Positions 1 through 9,465 of a stretch of DNA of 64,000 nucleotides are shown piece by piece. The translations under genes were made by a program, and so were the position numbers. Numbering within the stretch: position 1 is the stretch's first letter; each line of letters opens with the position of its first letter. The notes beneath the pieces are model-generated. The model ran no database searches and was not told the origin of the DNA. It worked only from the letters and a program-made list of their open reading frames with translations. This stretch comes from Vibrio hepatarius. GTDB lineage: Bacteria; Pseudomonadota; Gammaproteobacteria; Enterobacterales; Vibrionaceae. Where the stretch lies: contig NZ_LHPI01000008.1 of the NCBI RefSeq assembly GCF_001274785.1, forward strand, positions 62,001 to 126,000, in the 5' to 3' direction.

Positions 1-250
1 TCTTGCTGTCTAGCTCTGTGTGACTTAGCACAACACCTGTTAGTAGGTCACGGAAGTAGGCAACGTCAGTTTCTGGAGCTGCAAGTGCTGGTTCTGAGGC
101 ATGATGCTCTTCTTCATCATACTTGCCACCAGATAAGAACTGCTCTTCAATAGTGGCAACATTCTCTTTGGTAATTTGCCATGAGTAGATCGCTTGTAGA
201 GCGAATCGACGTGCATTACGACGTGCGGCTGGTTTCACACTGGCCCCCAT
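1..250 (-). CDS. nusB: Transcription antitermination factor NusB (3' part cut off by window edge)
   Basis: The N-terminal 83 residues are visible, beginning [19 protein letters not shown] and followed by an AIYSWQ segment, which matches the RNA-binding N-terminus of NusB. NusB pairs with NusE (S10) on boxA RNA to support antitermination of rRNA operons. The ATG at 250 shares one base with the ribH stop codon (TAATG), so translation is probably coupled to ribH, the usual ribH-nusB pairing. The region around residues 42-52 is rich in Asp, Glu and His, as in other Vibrio NusB proteins. The C-terminus lies outside the window. Confidence 0.93.
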   Translation of the reverse strand, partial: MGASVKPAARRNARRFALQAIYSWQITKENVATIEEQFLSGGKYDEEEHHASEPALAAPETDVAYFRDLLTGVVLSHTELDSK

Positions 251-720
251 TAGGAATCAATTTCTGAAAGAACGTTAATCATCTCAAGTGCGCTCAGTGC
301 AGCCTCTGCACCTTTATTACCAGCCTTGGTTCCTGCGCGCTCGATAGCTTGGTCAATTGTATCAACTGTCAGGACACCAAATGCTACTGGAAGACTGTAT
401 TCCAGAGATACTTGCGCAAGACCTTTGTTACATTCACTACAAACATAGTCGAAGTGTGGTGTACCACCACGAATTACTGTACCTAGAGACACGATCGCAT
501 CGAACTTACCTGTTTTTGCTACACGCTGAGCAACAAGAGGTAATTCCACTGCACCAGGACAACGAACTACAGTAATGTTTTCTTCGCTAACCTGTCCATG
601 ACGCTTTAAAGTATCGATTGCACCAGACAATAGACTTTCGTTAATAAAACTGTTGAAACGAGAAATAACGATAGCAATTTTTGCGTTTGGCGCTGGGAAG
701 CCACCCTCGATCACTTTCAT
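250..720 (-). CDS. ribH: 6,7-dimethyl-8-ribityllumazine synthase
   Basis: Lumazine synthase condenses 5-amino-6-ribitylaminouracil with 3,4-dihydroxy-2-butanone 4-phosphate, the penultimate step of riboflavin synthesis. The 156-residue product carries the family's N-terminal SRFN segment, a PGAVELPL substrate loop and a [14 protein letters not shown] active-site segment. The open frame extends upstream to 771, but I start at 720 (MKVIEGG) because AAAGGA lies just upstream and this gives the normal family length. It follows ribBA after about 175 nt containing a hairpin and overlaps nusB by one base. Confidence 0.95.
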   Translation of the reverse strand: MKVIEGGFPAPNAKIAIVISRFNSFINESLLSGAIDTLKRHGQVSEENITVVRCPGAVELPLVAQRVAKTGKFDAIVSLGTVIRGGTPHFDYVCSECNKGLAQVSLEYSLPVAFGVLTVDTIDQAIERAGTKAGNKGAEAALSALEMINVLSEIDS

Positions 721-834
721 AAGCTTTCCTTTAACTATGTTCATCAAGTGAGAATCGCCGGATTCTAGCACAGATTTGTGAGCAATATCTAATGGAAATT
801 TCGTATTGCTCGAGCCTTGGCTAACGGTTTGAAC

Positions 835-873
835 AGCAAAGAGGGCAAAAGGTCGCTAAACCATTTGCCCTCT
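835..873 (-). terminator. Hairpin between ribBA and ribH, possible attenuator
   Basis: A perfect 10-bp inverted repeat (AGAGGGCAAA at 840-849, TTTGCCCTCT at 864-873) lies in the ribBA-ribH gap. Read on the minus strand it is followed by only three T residues, so it may be a weak terminator, an RNA-processing structure or a partial attenuator that lowers ribH-nusB relative to upstream genes. Confidence 0.55.
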
Positions 874-895
874 AATTCATCGTCTGATTTGGCGA

Positions 896-2005
896 TTATT
901 CGCAGACATATTCCACGACGTTCAAACCAAAGCCGCCCAATGCGTGGTACTTCTTATTGGTTGACGAGAGTAGACGCATGTCATGCACACCCAGATCCGC
1001 CAAAATTTGCGAACCAACACCAACGCGACGAGAAGTGCCCTGACGCTTCGCTAACGTCGGCGCTTGGCCTTTATCTTGCGCTTCAAACATCTTCACGCGG
1101 TGGATAAGCAAATCCGTCGATTCTTCATTGCCGAGGATAACCAGTACCCCGCCCTCTTTACCGATACGCTTCATCGCTTTATCCAGCGTCCAGCTACGCT
1201 CTGCATTGCGGTCACTGCGAAGCAGGTCAGTAAAGGTGTCTTGCAGATGCACACGAACCAGTGGCGCTTGACCTTCAAGCTCCCCTTTACATAGCGCGTA
1301 GTGAATTTGGTTATCGATGGTGTCACGGTAAGTCACCAGTTCAAACTCACCGAATTCGGTTGGCAGTTTGCACTCAGCCACGCGTTCAATCGTGGTTTCA
1401 GTGTTGTTGCGGTACTCGATCAGGTCAGCGATAGTGCCGAGTTTGATGTCATGTTTTTCCGCAAACACTTCTAAGTCAGGGCGACGCGCCATGGTGCCAT
1501 CGTCGTTAAGAATCTCAACGATTACGCCTGCTGGCTCGAAACCCGCTAAGCGAGCTAAATCACATCCAGCTTCGGTATGACCAGCGCGAGTCAATACACC
1601 ACCTTCTTGAGCTGCAAGCGGGAAGATATGACCAGGCTGAACAAGGTCTGCCGCTTTCGCGTCTTTCGCCACAGCGGCTTGCACTGTACGAGCGCGGTCT
1701 GCCGCTGAAATACCCGTTGTAACGCCTTCAGCCGCTTCAATTGAGACGGTGAAGTTAGTCGTGTACTGAGCGTTATTGTCTTGCACCATTGGTGGCAAGC
1801 CGAGCTTTTCACATCGATCTTTGGTCATCGTCAGACAAATCAAACCACGACCATGAGTTGCCATAAAGTTGATCGCTTCTGGAGTCACGAGCTCCGCAGC
1901 CATGATCAGGTCACCTTCATTTTCGCGGTCTTCGTCATCCATCAGGATAACCATTTTTCCGAGGCGAATATCTTCAATAATCTCTTGTGGCGTACTAATT
2001 GGCAT
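896..2005 (-). CDS. ribBA: 3,4-dihydroxy-2-butanone-4-phosphate synthase with degenerate GTP cyclohydrolase II domain (RibBX type)
   Basis: Residues 1-200 are a complete DHBP synthase domain (acidic [10 protein letters not shown] at 23-32, HGRGLICL at 51-58, RAGHTEAG at 140-147) that makes the four-carbon riboflavin precursor from ribulose 5-phosphate. Residues 208-369 resemble GTP cyclohydrolase II, but the three zinc cysteines of the RibA motif are absent: the equivalent stretch is [19 protein letters not shown] (251-269). The EGRNIGL-like catalytic segment is also lost ([10 protein letters not shown] at 291-300), and the domain is shorter than RibA. It probably cannot hydrolyse GTP, so a separate ribA should exist elsewhere. 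It lies in the nrdR-ribD-ribE-ribBA cluster. Confidence 0.93.
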   Translation of the reverse strand: MPISTPQEIIEDIRLGKMVILMDDEDRENEGDLIMAAELVTPEAINFMATHGRGLICLTMTKDRCEKLGLPPMVQDNNAQYTTNFTVSIEAAEGVTTGISAADRARTVQAAVAKDAKAADLVQPGHIFPLAAQEGGVLTRAGHTEAGCDLARLAGFEPAGVIVEILNDDGTMARRPDLEVFAEKHDIKLGTIADLIEYRNNTETTIERVAECKLPTEFGEFELVTYRDTIDNQIHYALCKGELEGQAPLVRVHLQDTFTDLLRSDRNAERSWTLDKAMKRIGKEGGVLVILGNEESTDLLIHRVKMFEAQDKGQAPTLAKRQGTSRRVGVGSQILADLGVHDMRLLSSTNKKYHALGGFGLNVVEYVCE

Positions 2006-2066
2006 CTTTTTATTCCTTAATCGGCTTCTAGCGGCAAATTGGTTTATTTAGCGTAGGGTAACTTGC

Positions 2067-2720
2067 TTAGGCAAATCCGTTCTGTTGTAAAAAATCCATC
2101 GTGATACGAGATTCCGGTTGTTGGTCTCGTTGTGCGGTGAGCAGTCGCTCCATGTACCGCGCCAGCACGTCAACTTCTAGGTTTACTTTGCGTCCAACGT
2201 GGAAGTCAGCGATAGTGGTTTCTTCTCCAGTATGAGGCACAATCGTCAGTTTAAACGCATCTTTACGCAGCGCGTTCACTGTCAGGCTAATACCATCAAC
2301 CGTGATTGAGCCTTTTTCGGCAACGTACTTAGCGATTTCACTCGGCATTGCCACCCAAAACTCTATTGCACGCCCCACCATGTTGCGCTCAACGATTTCA
2401 CCCACACCATCGACGTGACCAGAAACGATATGCCCACCGAAGCGAGTCGTCGGCAGCATCGCTTTTTCTAAGTTCACTTTGTCGCCCGCTTGGTAGTCAG
2501 CAAAACCGGTTTTCTTCAGCGTTTCTAACGAAAGATCCGCGGTGTAGCTAGTCTGACTAAAATCGACTACGGTCAGACATACACCGTTGGTCGCGATGCT
2601 GTCACCCAACTTAACGTCGGACATATCTAGCTTACCGACTTCAACGGTAACACTGATGTCTTCACCTTTCGGCGTAATCGCAGTCAAAGTGCCGACTGCT
2701 TCCACAATACCTGTAAACAT
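2067..2720 (-). CDS. ribE: Riboflavin synthase, alpha subunit
   Basis: This trimeric enzyme dismutates two molecules of 6,7-dimethyl-8-ribityllumazine to riboflavin. The 217-residue protein starts MFTGIVEAVG and has the family's tandem barrel repeats: the first half has NGVCLTV, the second DGISLTVNA, with GHVDGVG between them. It begins two bases after the ribD stop, so the two are almost certainly cotranscribed. The symbol follows common Vibrio use; the E. coli equivalent is called ribC or ribE. Confidence 0.95.
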   Translation of the reverse strand: MFTGIVEAVGTLTAITPKGEDISVTVEVGKLDMSDVKLGDSIATNGVCLTVVDFSQTSYTADLSLETLKKTGFADYQAGDKVNLEKAMLPTTRFGGHIVSGHVDGVGEIVERNMVGRAIEFWVAMPSEIAKYVAEKGSITVDGISLTVNALRKDAFKLTIVPHTGEETTIADFHVGRKVNLEVDVLARYMERLLTAQRDQQPESRITMDFLQQNGFA

Positions 2721-2722
2721 AA

Positions 2723-3829
2723 TTACGAATCTTTTCTTAGTAGCTTGGCAACGATACGAATATCTTTGCCCACTTGTCTTACATCTTGAATATCCAGCTC
2801 GATGACCTCTGCCATCGATTCAAGCCCCAACGCGCCGAGTAATCCTCTGCCGTCGCTACCCATAATTTTAGGCGCAAGATAGAGAATAAGTTCATCCACC
2901 AAATCGGCTCGGATTAAGCTGCTCGCCAAAGTCGCCCCCGCTTCCACCCAAAGATGGTTCACGTTGTGTTGGCTGACTAATTGCGCAAACGTTGCTTTGA
3001 GGTCAATTCGCTGCTCGCTATCTAAGATAGGCGCAATGTCACCCTGCTCAGAAACAATCAGCTTAGCGCCGGTTGATTGGAAAAGCTTAAGCTCAGGAGT
3101 CAATTGCTGCTGGCGGTCTAGTATTACCCTGACAGGCTGACGTAAATCTTGTTGTAAATAGTTAGCTTGCACGCTTTGCGGCAAATCGTCCCAGCGTACG
3201 TTTAGCGAAGCATTATCATCGAGCACTGTTTTACTGGTCGAGAGAATCGCACCGCTTTGAGCACGGAATTTTTGCACATCCTGACGCGCCTGTGGGGAGG
3301 TGATCCACTGGCTTTGTCCGTTGGCGAGCGCCGTTTGACCATCCAGACTCGCCGCCATTTTCAACTGGACAAACGGCATGCCAGTTTTCATGCGTTTGAT
3401 GAAAGCGGGATTGAGCGCGTAAGCATCAGCGTCGAGCAAACCAACTTGCACTTCGATGCCAGCATCACGCAACATTTGAATCCCACGCCCGGCCACTTGC
3501 GGGTTTGGGTCTTGCATCGCACAGATTACTTTCGCCACTTTGGCGTTAATCAAGCCTTCAGCGCAAGGAGGAGTTCGACCATAGTGAGAGCAAGGCTCCA
3601 ACGTAACATAAGCGGTCGCGCCTGCGGCTTTCTCACCTGCCATACGCAGTGCGTGCACTTCCGCATGAGGCTCGCCCGCTTTGAAGTGAAAACCTTCACC
3701 GACTATTTCACCATCGCGGGTAATCACACAACCGACGTTTGGATTGGGCGCCGTGGTGTAGATGCCGCCTTTCGCGAGTTGAATCGCGCGCGACATCATT
3801 TGAAAATCTAGAGGAGAGAATTGGGACAT
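2723..3829 (-). CDS. ribD: Bifunctional diaminohydroxyphosphoribosylaminopyrimidine deaminase / uracil reductase
   Basis: RibD performs the deamination and side-chain reduction steps after GTP ring opening. The 368-residue protein has an N-terminal cytidine-deaminase-type zinc domain (HAEVHAL and a PCSHYGRTPPC motif holding the zinc cysteines) and a C-terminal dihydrofolate-reductase-like reductase domain from about residue 150 (KMAASLDG, then WVEAGATLAS). It lies 12 nt downstream of nrdR and 2 nt upstream of ribE. Confidence 0.95.
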   Translation of the reverse strand: MSQFSPLDFQMMSRAIQLAKGGIYTTAPNPNVGCVITRDGEIVGEGFHFKAGEPHAEVHALRMAGEKAAGATAYVTLEPCSHYGRTPPCAEGLINAKVAKVICAMQDPNPQVAGRGIQMLRDAGIEVQVGLLDADAYALNPAFIKRMKTGMPFVQLKMAASLDGQTALANGQSQWITSPQARQDVQKFRAQSGAILSTSKTVLDDNASLNVRWDDLPQSVQANYLQQDLRQPVRVILDRQQQLTPELKLFQSTGAKLIVSEQGDIAPILDSEQRIDLKATFAQLVSQHNVNHLWVEAGATLASSLIRADLVDELILYLAPKIMGSDGRGLLGALGLESMAEVIELDIQDVRQVGKDIRIVAKLLRKDS

Positions 3830-3841
3830 CGATGGCTGCCG

Positions 3842-4291
3842 TTAGTCTTCCAGTTTGGCGATCTCTTCGCCAAACTCGCGGATATCTTCAAAACTGCGGT
3901 ATACCGAAGCGAAACGGATATACGCAACCTTATCTAACTCTTTGAGCTGATCCATGACCAAGTTACCGATCATTTCACTCGGCACTTCGCGTTCACCCGT
4001 CGCACGTAACTGAGACTTAATCATGCTGATCGCAAGTTCCACCGCATCTGCGCTGACCGGACGTTTTTCCAAAGCACGCTGCAGACCGCCAACCATTTTA
4101 TCTTCGTTAAACGGTTCTCGGTTACCGTTCGACTTAATCACTTTTGGCATCACCAATTCAGCGCTTTCAAACGTGGTAAAACGTTCGCTGCACGCCAAAC
4201 ACTGCCTACGACGACGAACTTGATGGCCATCCGCCACCAAACGAGAGTCAATTACCTTAGTATCGTTCTCGGAACAAAAAGGACAATGCAT
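3842..4291 (-). CDS. nrdR: Transcriptional repressor NrdR
   Basis: NrdR represses ribonucleotide reductase operons according to bound ATP/dATP. The 149-residue protein has the N-terminal zinc ribbon (C3, C6, C31, C34 in CPFC and CLAC) followed by an ATP-cone domain ([16 protein letters not shown] onwards). It is the first gene of the riboflavin cluster, an arrangement common in gammaproteobacteria. No NrdR-box pair is evident at its own promoter. Confidence 0.96.
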   Translation of the reverse strand: MHCPFCSENDTKVIDSRLVADGHQVRRRRQCLACSERFTTFESAELVMPKVIKSNGNREPFNEDKMVGGLQRALEKRPVSADAVELAISMIKSQLRATGEREVPSEMIGNLVMDQLKELDKVAYIRFASVYRSFEDIREFGEEIAKLED

Positions 4292-4340
4292 ATCACCTCC
4301 AAAATAATGCCAGATAGTGTAGCGGATTTAACAAAGCTAA

Positions 4341-4370
4341 GAAAAGCAAAAGGGGCCAATCAGCCCCTTT
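4341..4370 (-). terminator. Rho-independent terminator after proA
   Basis: AAGGGGC (4350-4356) pairs with GCCCCTT (4363-4369). On the minus strand the stem is followed by TTTGCTTTTC. It separates the proBA operon from nrdR. Confidence 0.75.
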
Positions 4371-4394
4371 TTAACCGTTCCGTCACGCGTTTTG

Positions 4395-5645
4395 TTAACT
4401 GCGCGGCAAGTAGTTTGCTTTACCTACCCACTTGTAACTGGTTAGTTCTTCTAAACCCATTGGACCACGGGCGTGCAGTTTTTGCGTTGATACCGCCACT
4501 TCCGCACCTAAACCAAACTGCGCACCGTCGGTGAAACGTGTTGAAGCATTGACATAAACCGCCGCTGAACCGACCGAATTGATAAACAGCTCGGCGTTTT
4601 CTAGGCTGTTAGTCATAATCGCATCTGAGTGGCTCGCGTTGTGAATGCGCATATGGTCAACTGCTTCTTTCACGTCTGCAACGACTTTGACGCCCAGTGT
4701 GTAGCTCAGCCATTCAGTATCAAAATCGCCCTCAGCCGCGTCACGAATTTGCGTCGCGTTGCTCATCAAAGCTTTAGCCTTTGGCTCGGCAACAAACGTG
4801 ACTTTGTCGTTCATGCGCTCAGCCAGCATTGGCAAGAACTCAGCGGCAACACCTTCGTGCACCAAAAGCGTATCGAGCGAGTTACACGCAGAAGGACGTT
4901 GTACTTTAGCGTTCTCAACCACATCCAGAGATTTGGCCAAGTTAGCGCTCTCATCAACAAAAATATGGCTGATACCAAAACCACCGATGATCACTGGAAT
5001 CGTGCTGTTTTCTTTACACATTTTGTGCAAACCCGCACCACCACGTGGAATGATCATATCAACATAATCGTCGAGTTTTAGTAACTGAGAAACCAGCTCA
5101 CGATCCGGCTTTTCGATGTACTGCACAGACGCAGCAGGAAGATCAGCCTTGGCCAATGCCGACTGAATCACTTTGACCAGTTCCATGTTAGAGAAGAAAG
5201 TTTCTTTACCACCACGCAGAATGCTGGCATTACCCGTCTTAAGACACAGAGCCGCGATATCGATAGTTACATTAGGGCGCGCTTCATAAATCACACCGAC
5301 GACACCAAGTGGGACACGGCGGCGAGCCAGTGACATACCGTTTTCCAGCACCTTGCTGTCAATTTCACTGCCGACAGGGTCATTCAGGCTGATCACGTTG
5401 CGGACATCATTGGCGATCCCCGTTAAGCGCTCTTCATTCAGCAGTAAGCGGTCGAGTAACGCTTCGGTTAGACCTGCCTCACGACCCAGTTCAATATCTT
5501 TTGCGTTTGCGGCCAAAATGGTCGCAGAGTTAGCTTCCAGCTCATCGGCGATGATGGCCAATGCTTGGTTCTTTTGTGCTGTTGAAGCCGTTGCTAGTTG
5601 GAAAGCCGCATCTTTGGCAGCTTTACCCATAGAAATCAGTTCCAC
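4395..5645 (-). CDS. proA: Gamma-glutamyl phosphate reductase
   Basis: ProA reduces gamma-glutamyl phosphate to glutamate semialdehyde with NADPH, the second step of proline synthesis. The 416-residue length is normal. Visible motifs are [17 protein letters not shown] and the active-site region [16 protein letters not shown] with the catalytic cysteine; the C-terminal [18 protein letters not shown] segment is also typical. It lies 58 nt downstream of proB on the same strand. Confidence 0.96.
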   Translation of the reverse strand: MELISMGKAAKDAAFQLATASTAQKNQALAIIADELEANSATILAANAKDIELGREAGLTEALLDRLLLNEERLTGIANDVRNVISLNDPVGSEIDSKVLENGMSLARRRVPLGVVGVIYEARPNVTIDIAALCLKTGNASILRGGKETFFSNMELVKVIQSALAKADLPAASVQYIEKPDRELVSQLLKLDDYVDMIIPRGGAGLHKMCKENSTIPVIIGGFGISHIFVDESANLAKSLDVVENAKVQRPSACNSLDTLLVHEGVAAEFLPMLAERMNDKVTFVAEPKAKALMSNATQIRDAAEGDFDTEWLSYTLGVKVVADVKEAVDHMRIHNASHSDAIMTNSLENAELFINSVGSAAVYVNASTRFTDGAQFGLGAEVAVSTQKLHARGPMGLEELTSYKWVGKANYLPRS

Positions 5646-5703
5646 TATGTTTCCCCTTTTTATACCAATGTCGTTTAATCGTTAGATAGTTTGAGACTTG
5701 GTA

Positions 5704-6837
5704 TTACTCTTGGATTACTACCATGTCATCACGGTGCAGCACTTCGCTGCCGTAGTCATAACCCAATATTCCTAAAATATCTTTGCTGTGTTTGCCGATG
5801 ATTTTGGCCATGTCTTTGCTTGAGTAGCTTGAGATGCCGCGCGCGATAACTTTGCCGTTCACGTCGGTCACTCGAACCACATCACCACGAGCAAATTCGC
5901 CGCTTACTTTGGTCACGCCTTTCGCTAGTAGGCTGCTGCCTTTAGCGTAAACCGCCTTCACCGCGCCTTCATCAATCACGATATCCCCAGACGTTGCCGG
6001 GCCAGCTAGAATCCAACGCTTGCGGTTTTCCAGCGCTTCTTCACACGGTAAGAAACGCGTGCCATGTGGCTCATCACCCAGCGATTCAAAAATCACGTTT
6101 GGCGCGCTGCCCGCCGCGATAATAACTTCAATCCCTGCGCGGCGAGCAATATCTGCCGCTTGCAGTTTGGTCGCCATACCACCCGTACCGAGCGTTGTGC
6201 CGCTGCCGCCGGCAATTTTACGCAGCGTGTCGTCGATGGTTTTAACTTCTTTGATCAGTTCCGCATCTGGGTCTTTACGCGGGTCAGCAGTAAACAAACC
6301 TTTTTGGTCGGTCAGCAGTAATAACTTGTCTGCGCCACACAAAATACCCACCAAAGCAGATAGGTTGTCGTTATCACCGACTTTGATCTCACTGGTCGCG
6401 ACCGCGTCGTTTTCGTTTACGATTGGGATAATGTCGTTTTCAACTAGAGCGTTGATGGTGTCACGTGCGTTGAGGAAACGCTCGCGGTCTTCCAGATCCG
6501 CACGAGTCAACAGCATCTGACCGATCTTGATGCCGTAAATACCAAACAAGGCTTCCCAAGTTTGAATCAATTGACTCTGGCCCACCGCTGCAAGCAACTG
6601 TTTGCTCGCCATCGAGTTGGGGAGTGCGGGGTAACCAAGGTGCTCACGTCCGGCAGCAATCGCGCCTGACGATACCATGACCACAGAGTGGCCTAGTTTT
6701 TTCAGCTCTGCACATTGACGCGCCAACTCAACCATATGAGCACGGTCTAACGCCAACGTACCACCAGTCAATACACTGGTACCCAGTTTAACTACTACAG
6801 TTTTCGGCTGTAGAGTTTGTCCGCATTCTTGATTCAT
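5704..6837 (-). CDS. proB: Glutamate 5-kinase
   Basis: ProB phosphorylates glutamate to gamma-glutamyl phosphate and is the feedback-controlled first step of proline synthesis. It has an N-terminal amino-acid kinase domain ([29 protein letters not shown]-type loop, DNLSALV) and a C-terminal PUA domain from about residue 275. The frame is open to 6915, but the extra 26 residues have no counterpart in known ProB proteins, so I start at 6837 (MNQECGQ), which has a GAG-containing though weak Shine-Dalgarno. It is followed by proA. Confidence 0.93.
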   Translation of the reverse strand: MNQECGQTLQPKTVVVKLGTSVLTGGTLALDRAHMVELARQCAELKKLGHSVVMVSSGAIAAGREHLGYPALPNSMASKQLLAAVGQSQLIQTWEALFGIYGIKIGQMLLTRADLEDRERFLNARDTINALVENDIIPIVNENDAVATSEIKVGDNDNLSALVGILCGADKLLLLTDQKGLFTADPRKDPDAELIKEVKTIDDTLRKIAGGSGTTLGTGGMATKLQAADIARRAGIEVIIAAGSAPNVIFESLGDEPHGTRFLPCEEALENRKRWILAGPATSGDIVIDEGAVKAVYAKGSSLLAKGVTKVSGEFARGDVVRVTDVNGKVIARGISSYSSKDMAKIIGKHSKDILGILGYDYGSEVLHRDDMVVIQE

Positions 6838-7025
6838 TCTCGTTCTGCTATGAATAAAATAAACAGGTTCTAAGCTATTGAAACCGCCTCTCTCTACGAC
6901 ATCATCATGGTTCATGCTGAAAGTCGTCTATAGAGCCGGCACGACATAAACTGTTTGTTTTACAGGATTATGTCGAAATAGCATCCAGACCTGTTGTTTT
7001 AGCAACCCGAGCACAAATTCACAAG

Positions 7026-7050
7026 TAGAAAAGGCGCCAAACGGCGCCTT
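7026..7050 (-). terminator. Rho-independent terminator after crl
   Basis: GGCGCC (7033-7038) and GGCGCC (7043-7048) pair around an AAAC loop, extended by flanking A-T pairs. The minus-strand reading continues TTTTCT. It isolates crl from the proBA promoter. Confidence 0.75.
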
Positions 7051-7081
7051 TTTAATAGAGAAAAAATATAACAGGTAAAAA

Positions 7082-7471
7082 TTAGACGAATTCAACAGAT
7101 TCTTCGTGCATCTCTATCTGTATTGCAAACTCCGATTGCATCGTCTCAACGAGCTTGAGATGGAATGCTTCTTGAGTTCGGTTGACATCATCAATCACAT
7201 TTTTTGGCAGTGTTTCATCCTGCCACTCCCCGCTGATGTCATAGAGTCCTTTTCTGTAGCGAGCTTGATAAACCTCTCCTTGTTTTTGTAGCTCGAGCCA
7301 CCAGCCCCAGAACTCCCTCTTTTCCGGTGACTTTTTGTCGTTTACACAAACAGATAAACAATCGAATACGTAATACCCCTCTTCACTCTGAGGTTCACGT
7401 AAGTAAGGTCCTATCGCTTTTAGTGTTGTTAGCAAGCGGTAATGAGTTGGAACTTTAGCCATATCAGACAT
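7082..7471 (-). CDS. crl: Sigma factor-binding protein Crl
   Basis: Crl promotes assembly of RNA polymerase with the stationary-phase sigma factor RpoS. The 129-residue product contains the hallmark REFWGWWLELQ segment, plus GPYLREP and YYVFDCLSVCVN. Several in-frame ATGs lie upstream (7537, 7489, 7483); I chose 7471 because GGAG sits seven bases before it and homology begins just after. It lies downstream of frsA on the same strand with a separate terminator. Confidence 0.92.
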   Translation of the reverse strand: MSDMAKVPTHYRLLTTLKAIGPYLREPQSEEGYYVFDCLSVCVNDKKSPEKREFWGWWLELQKQGEVYQARYRKGLYDISGEWQDETLPKNVIDDVNRTQEAFHLKLVETMQSEFAIQIEMHEESVEFV

Positions 7472-7576
7472 ATGAATCTCCATATTCATTTCTGTATTTA
7501 TAGTTACAGACGCCATTTTATAACTTATTGTTTCCACGCGTCTTAAAGTTCAGTTTCGTCTAAATTAAACGAAATG

Positions 7577-8824
7577 TCATCTCATTAACTCGTCCTCCAA
7601 CCACTTGATCGCTAAATCGAGGGATTGCTCATATCCTTGTGAAATTGTCTTGGAACTGATTTTCTTCGCTTTGCCATAATCGCTAAACAGCGCCACCATC
7701 TGGTTGTCACTATATGGAGAGACCGGATCGCCCTCTAAACTCATTGCCAGAATAGGTACTCTGGTCTTACGACTGGAAAGAATCCCCTGCACTTTCAGCG
7801 ACCACGCCATCAGTTGGCTCGACAAGCTATGGATATCAACCGCGTCCTTACCCAAGCGCGAGGCCAGCACATCCAAGTACATCTTTGGCATTTGCTTCAG
7901 CTTTTGAGGTGAAGAAAGCACATCATGAATAGGCGCACCGAGTGACACACACGCTTTAATTTTGTCTTGTTCCATAAACGACAAACGCACCATGGCGTTG
8001 CCGCCAAAACGAAAACCGATCAGTCCGACGCTGTGGTGATCCACCCAAGGAATACTATATAGCTCGTTAAGTACCGCTTGGTGCAGCACTGACGTATCTT
8101 CGGTCAAATTCCAGTGGGTATTGTGACCAACCGACGGCATATCGATGGTCATCATCGCGATGCCTTTTTTCGCTAAATGGTCACGAAATAGCGTCCACAA
8201 ATCGGTTTGCAAACTATCCAGACCAGCGCTAACCAAAACCACGGGTTGCGGCTTCTCGGTTGAAGTTAAGTGCAGGTGCGCGATGATCTTCTTGTTTTGA
8301 TACGGCACCTCGATACGTTTAACGATGAACTTGGTTTTTTTCGCTGCTTCGCTATAGGCGGTACTGGCAAGTACCTGCGCCTGAATCGCTAAGTTGTCGT
8401 TTTTTAGGTGTGGGTAACCGGCGATACTGAAACACAGTGAGGCATTAAACATTTCATCGGCAGCTTCTTCACCCGTGAGTTCACCAGAACGCTTCTGGTG
8501 CAGCATGCCCAACTTAGTCCATTCGTAGGTCCAGTTTCCGCTGTGATAGCCCATCACGGTATCTAACCACTGCTCTTGGGTACGAGAATGTTTCGAAGAG
8601 GCAATCTTGGCCAACACGGCTTCTATCTCAATCGGATCAATCCCCTGCCATGCCCACTGCATTCGACGTAAGTTGCGATACCATTTGAAATTATCTTGCT
8701 CGCGTTTTTGGTCTAAAAACGCTTCGCTACTTGGCATGTATTTGATGAGAGCGGATGTTTCTCTGGCTTGTTTGTGCTTAACAAAAAGACGTTCAGAGAG
8801 GTTTTTGCTGACTTCCTCGGACAT
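7577..8824 (-). CDS. frsA: Esterase FrsA (alpha/beta hydrolase)
   Basis: FrsA is an alpha/beta-hydrolase of 415 residues, described in enterics and V. vulnificus as a partner of the PTS protein IIA-Glc; esterase activity is reported, and a pyruvate decarboxylase claim has been disputed. The N-terminal part is helical and charged, with a WAWQGIDP-type segment typical of FrsA. The hydrolase core has the elbow GLIGFRFGGNA, where the usual nucleophilic serine of GxSxG is replaced by Arg-Phe, as in other FrsA proteins. It is followed by crl. Confidence 0.92.
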   Translation of the reverse strand: MSEEVSKNLSERLFVKHKQARETSALIKYMPSSEAFLDQKREQDNFKWYRNLRRMQWAWQGIDPIEIEAVLAKIASSKHSRTQEQWLDTVMGYHSGNWTYEWTKLGMLHQKRSGELTGEEAADEMFNASLCFSIAGYPHLKNDNLAIQAQVLASTAYSEAAKKTKFIVKRIEVPYQNKKIIAHLHLTSTEKPQPVVLVSAGLDSLQTDLWTLFRDHLAKKGIAMMTIDMPSVGHNTHWNLTEDTSVLHQAVLNELYSIPWVDHHSVGLIGFRFGGNAMVRLSFMEQDKIKACVSLGAPIHDVLSSPQKLKQMPKMYLDVLASRLGKDAVDIHSLSSQLMAWSLKVQGILSSRKTRVPILAMSLEGDPVSPYSDNQMVALFSDYGKAKKISSKTISQGYEQSLDLAIKWLEDELMR

Positions 8825-8862
8825 TACTGGAACCTAGCTTGTTAGTATTTTCTAAATAGTAA

Positions 8863-8890
8863 TAAAAAAAATGACCCAATGAAGGGTCAT
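8863..8890 (-). terminator. Rho-independent terminator after gpt
   Basis: ATGACCC (8871-8877) pairs with GGGTCAT (8884-8890). The minus strand continues into eight T residues (complement of 8863-8870), a strong intrinsic terminator. Confidence 0.88.
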
Positions 8891-8923
8891 TAATCAAGAA
8901 ACTGAAAGTTATCTGTCTGAATC

Positions 8924-9388
8924 TTATTTTTGCTTACGGTTAATTGGTTCAATGTATTGAATTGCCATATCCCATGGCTGTTCAATCCACGTTTCCTGAG
9001 CAATATCGACAACGTAGTCGTCAAGTAGTGCAGCACCTGAAGGCTTCGCACATACCGCGATGAGTTTCGCTTTCGGGTACAACTCACGAAGCTTACGCGC
9101 AGTGTCACCGCTATCAACCAAATCTTCTACGATTAGGAAACCTTCACCGTCACCCTCTGGCGCTTTAATCACACTCATATCGCGTTGATGATCGTGGTCG
9201 TAGCTTGAGATACACACAGTGTCTACGTGACGAATGCCCAGCTCACGCGCCAGAATTGCACCAGGAACCAAACCACCACGGCTTACCGCCCAGATGCCTT
9301 TCCACTGCTCTGCTGGCATCTGCTTTGCTGCAAGCTCACGACAAAACGCATGCATTTGGTCCCAAGTGATGACAAATTTCTTGCTCAT
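8924..9388 (-). CDS. gpt: Xanthine-guanine phosphoribosyltransferase
   Basis: Gpt salvages guanine, xanthine and hypoxanthine to nucleotides using PRPP. The 154-residue protein shows SRGGLVPG near the N-terminus and the PRPP-binding motif [11 protein letters not shown]. The purine permease gene lies directly upstream, 77 nt away on the same strand, so uptake and salvage genes are neighbours, though a hairpin lies between them. Confidence 0.95.
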   Translation of the reverse strand: MSKKFVITWDQMHAFCRELAAKQMPAEQWKGIWAVSRGGLVPGAILARELGIRHVDTVCISSYDHDHQRDMSVIKAPEGDGEGFLIVEDLVDSGDTARKLRELYPKAKLIAVCAKPSGAALLDDYVVDIAQETWIEQPWDMAIQYIEPINRKQK

Positions 9389-9404
9389 TGTATTAACCTA
9401 ATTC

Positions 9405-9455
9405 TAAAAATGTTGAGGGCCTGTAAAACCAGAAGTATCTAGCTTTACAGACCCT
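9405..9455 (-). terminator. Imperfect hairpin between purine permease and gpt
   Basis: CTGTAAA (9421-9427) pairs with TTTACAG (9444-9450), extended by GGG/CCC at the base with one mismatch. On the minus strand the structure is followed after a short gap by TTTTTA. It could be a leaky terminator. Confidence 0.5.
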
Positions 9456-9465
9456 TATAAACTTA

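Noticed and set aside
896..2005. Active bifunctional RibBA
   Set aside because: The GTP cyclohydrolase II zinc cysteines and catalytic loop are missing, so I call it a degenerate domain.
3257..3811. 184-codon plus-strand frame opposite ribD
   Set aside because: It is a shadow of ribD, with no Shine-Dalgarno and no family signature.
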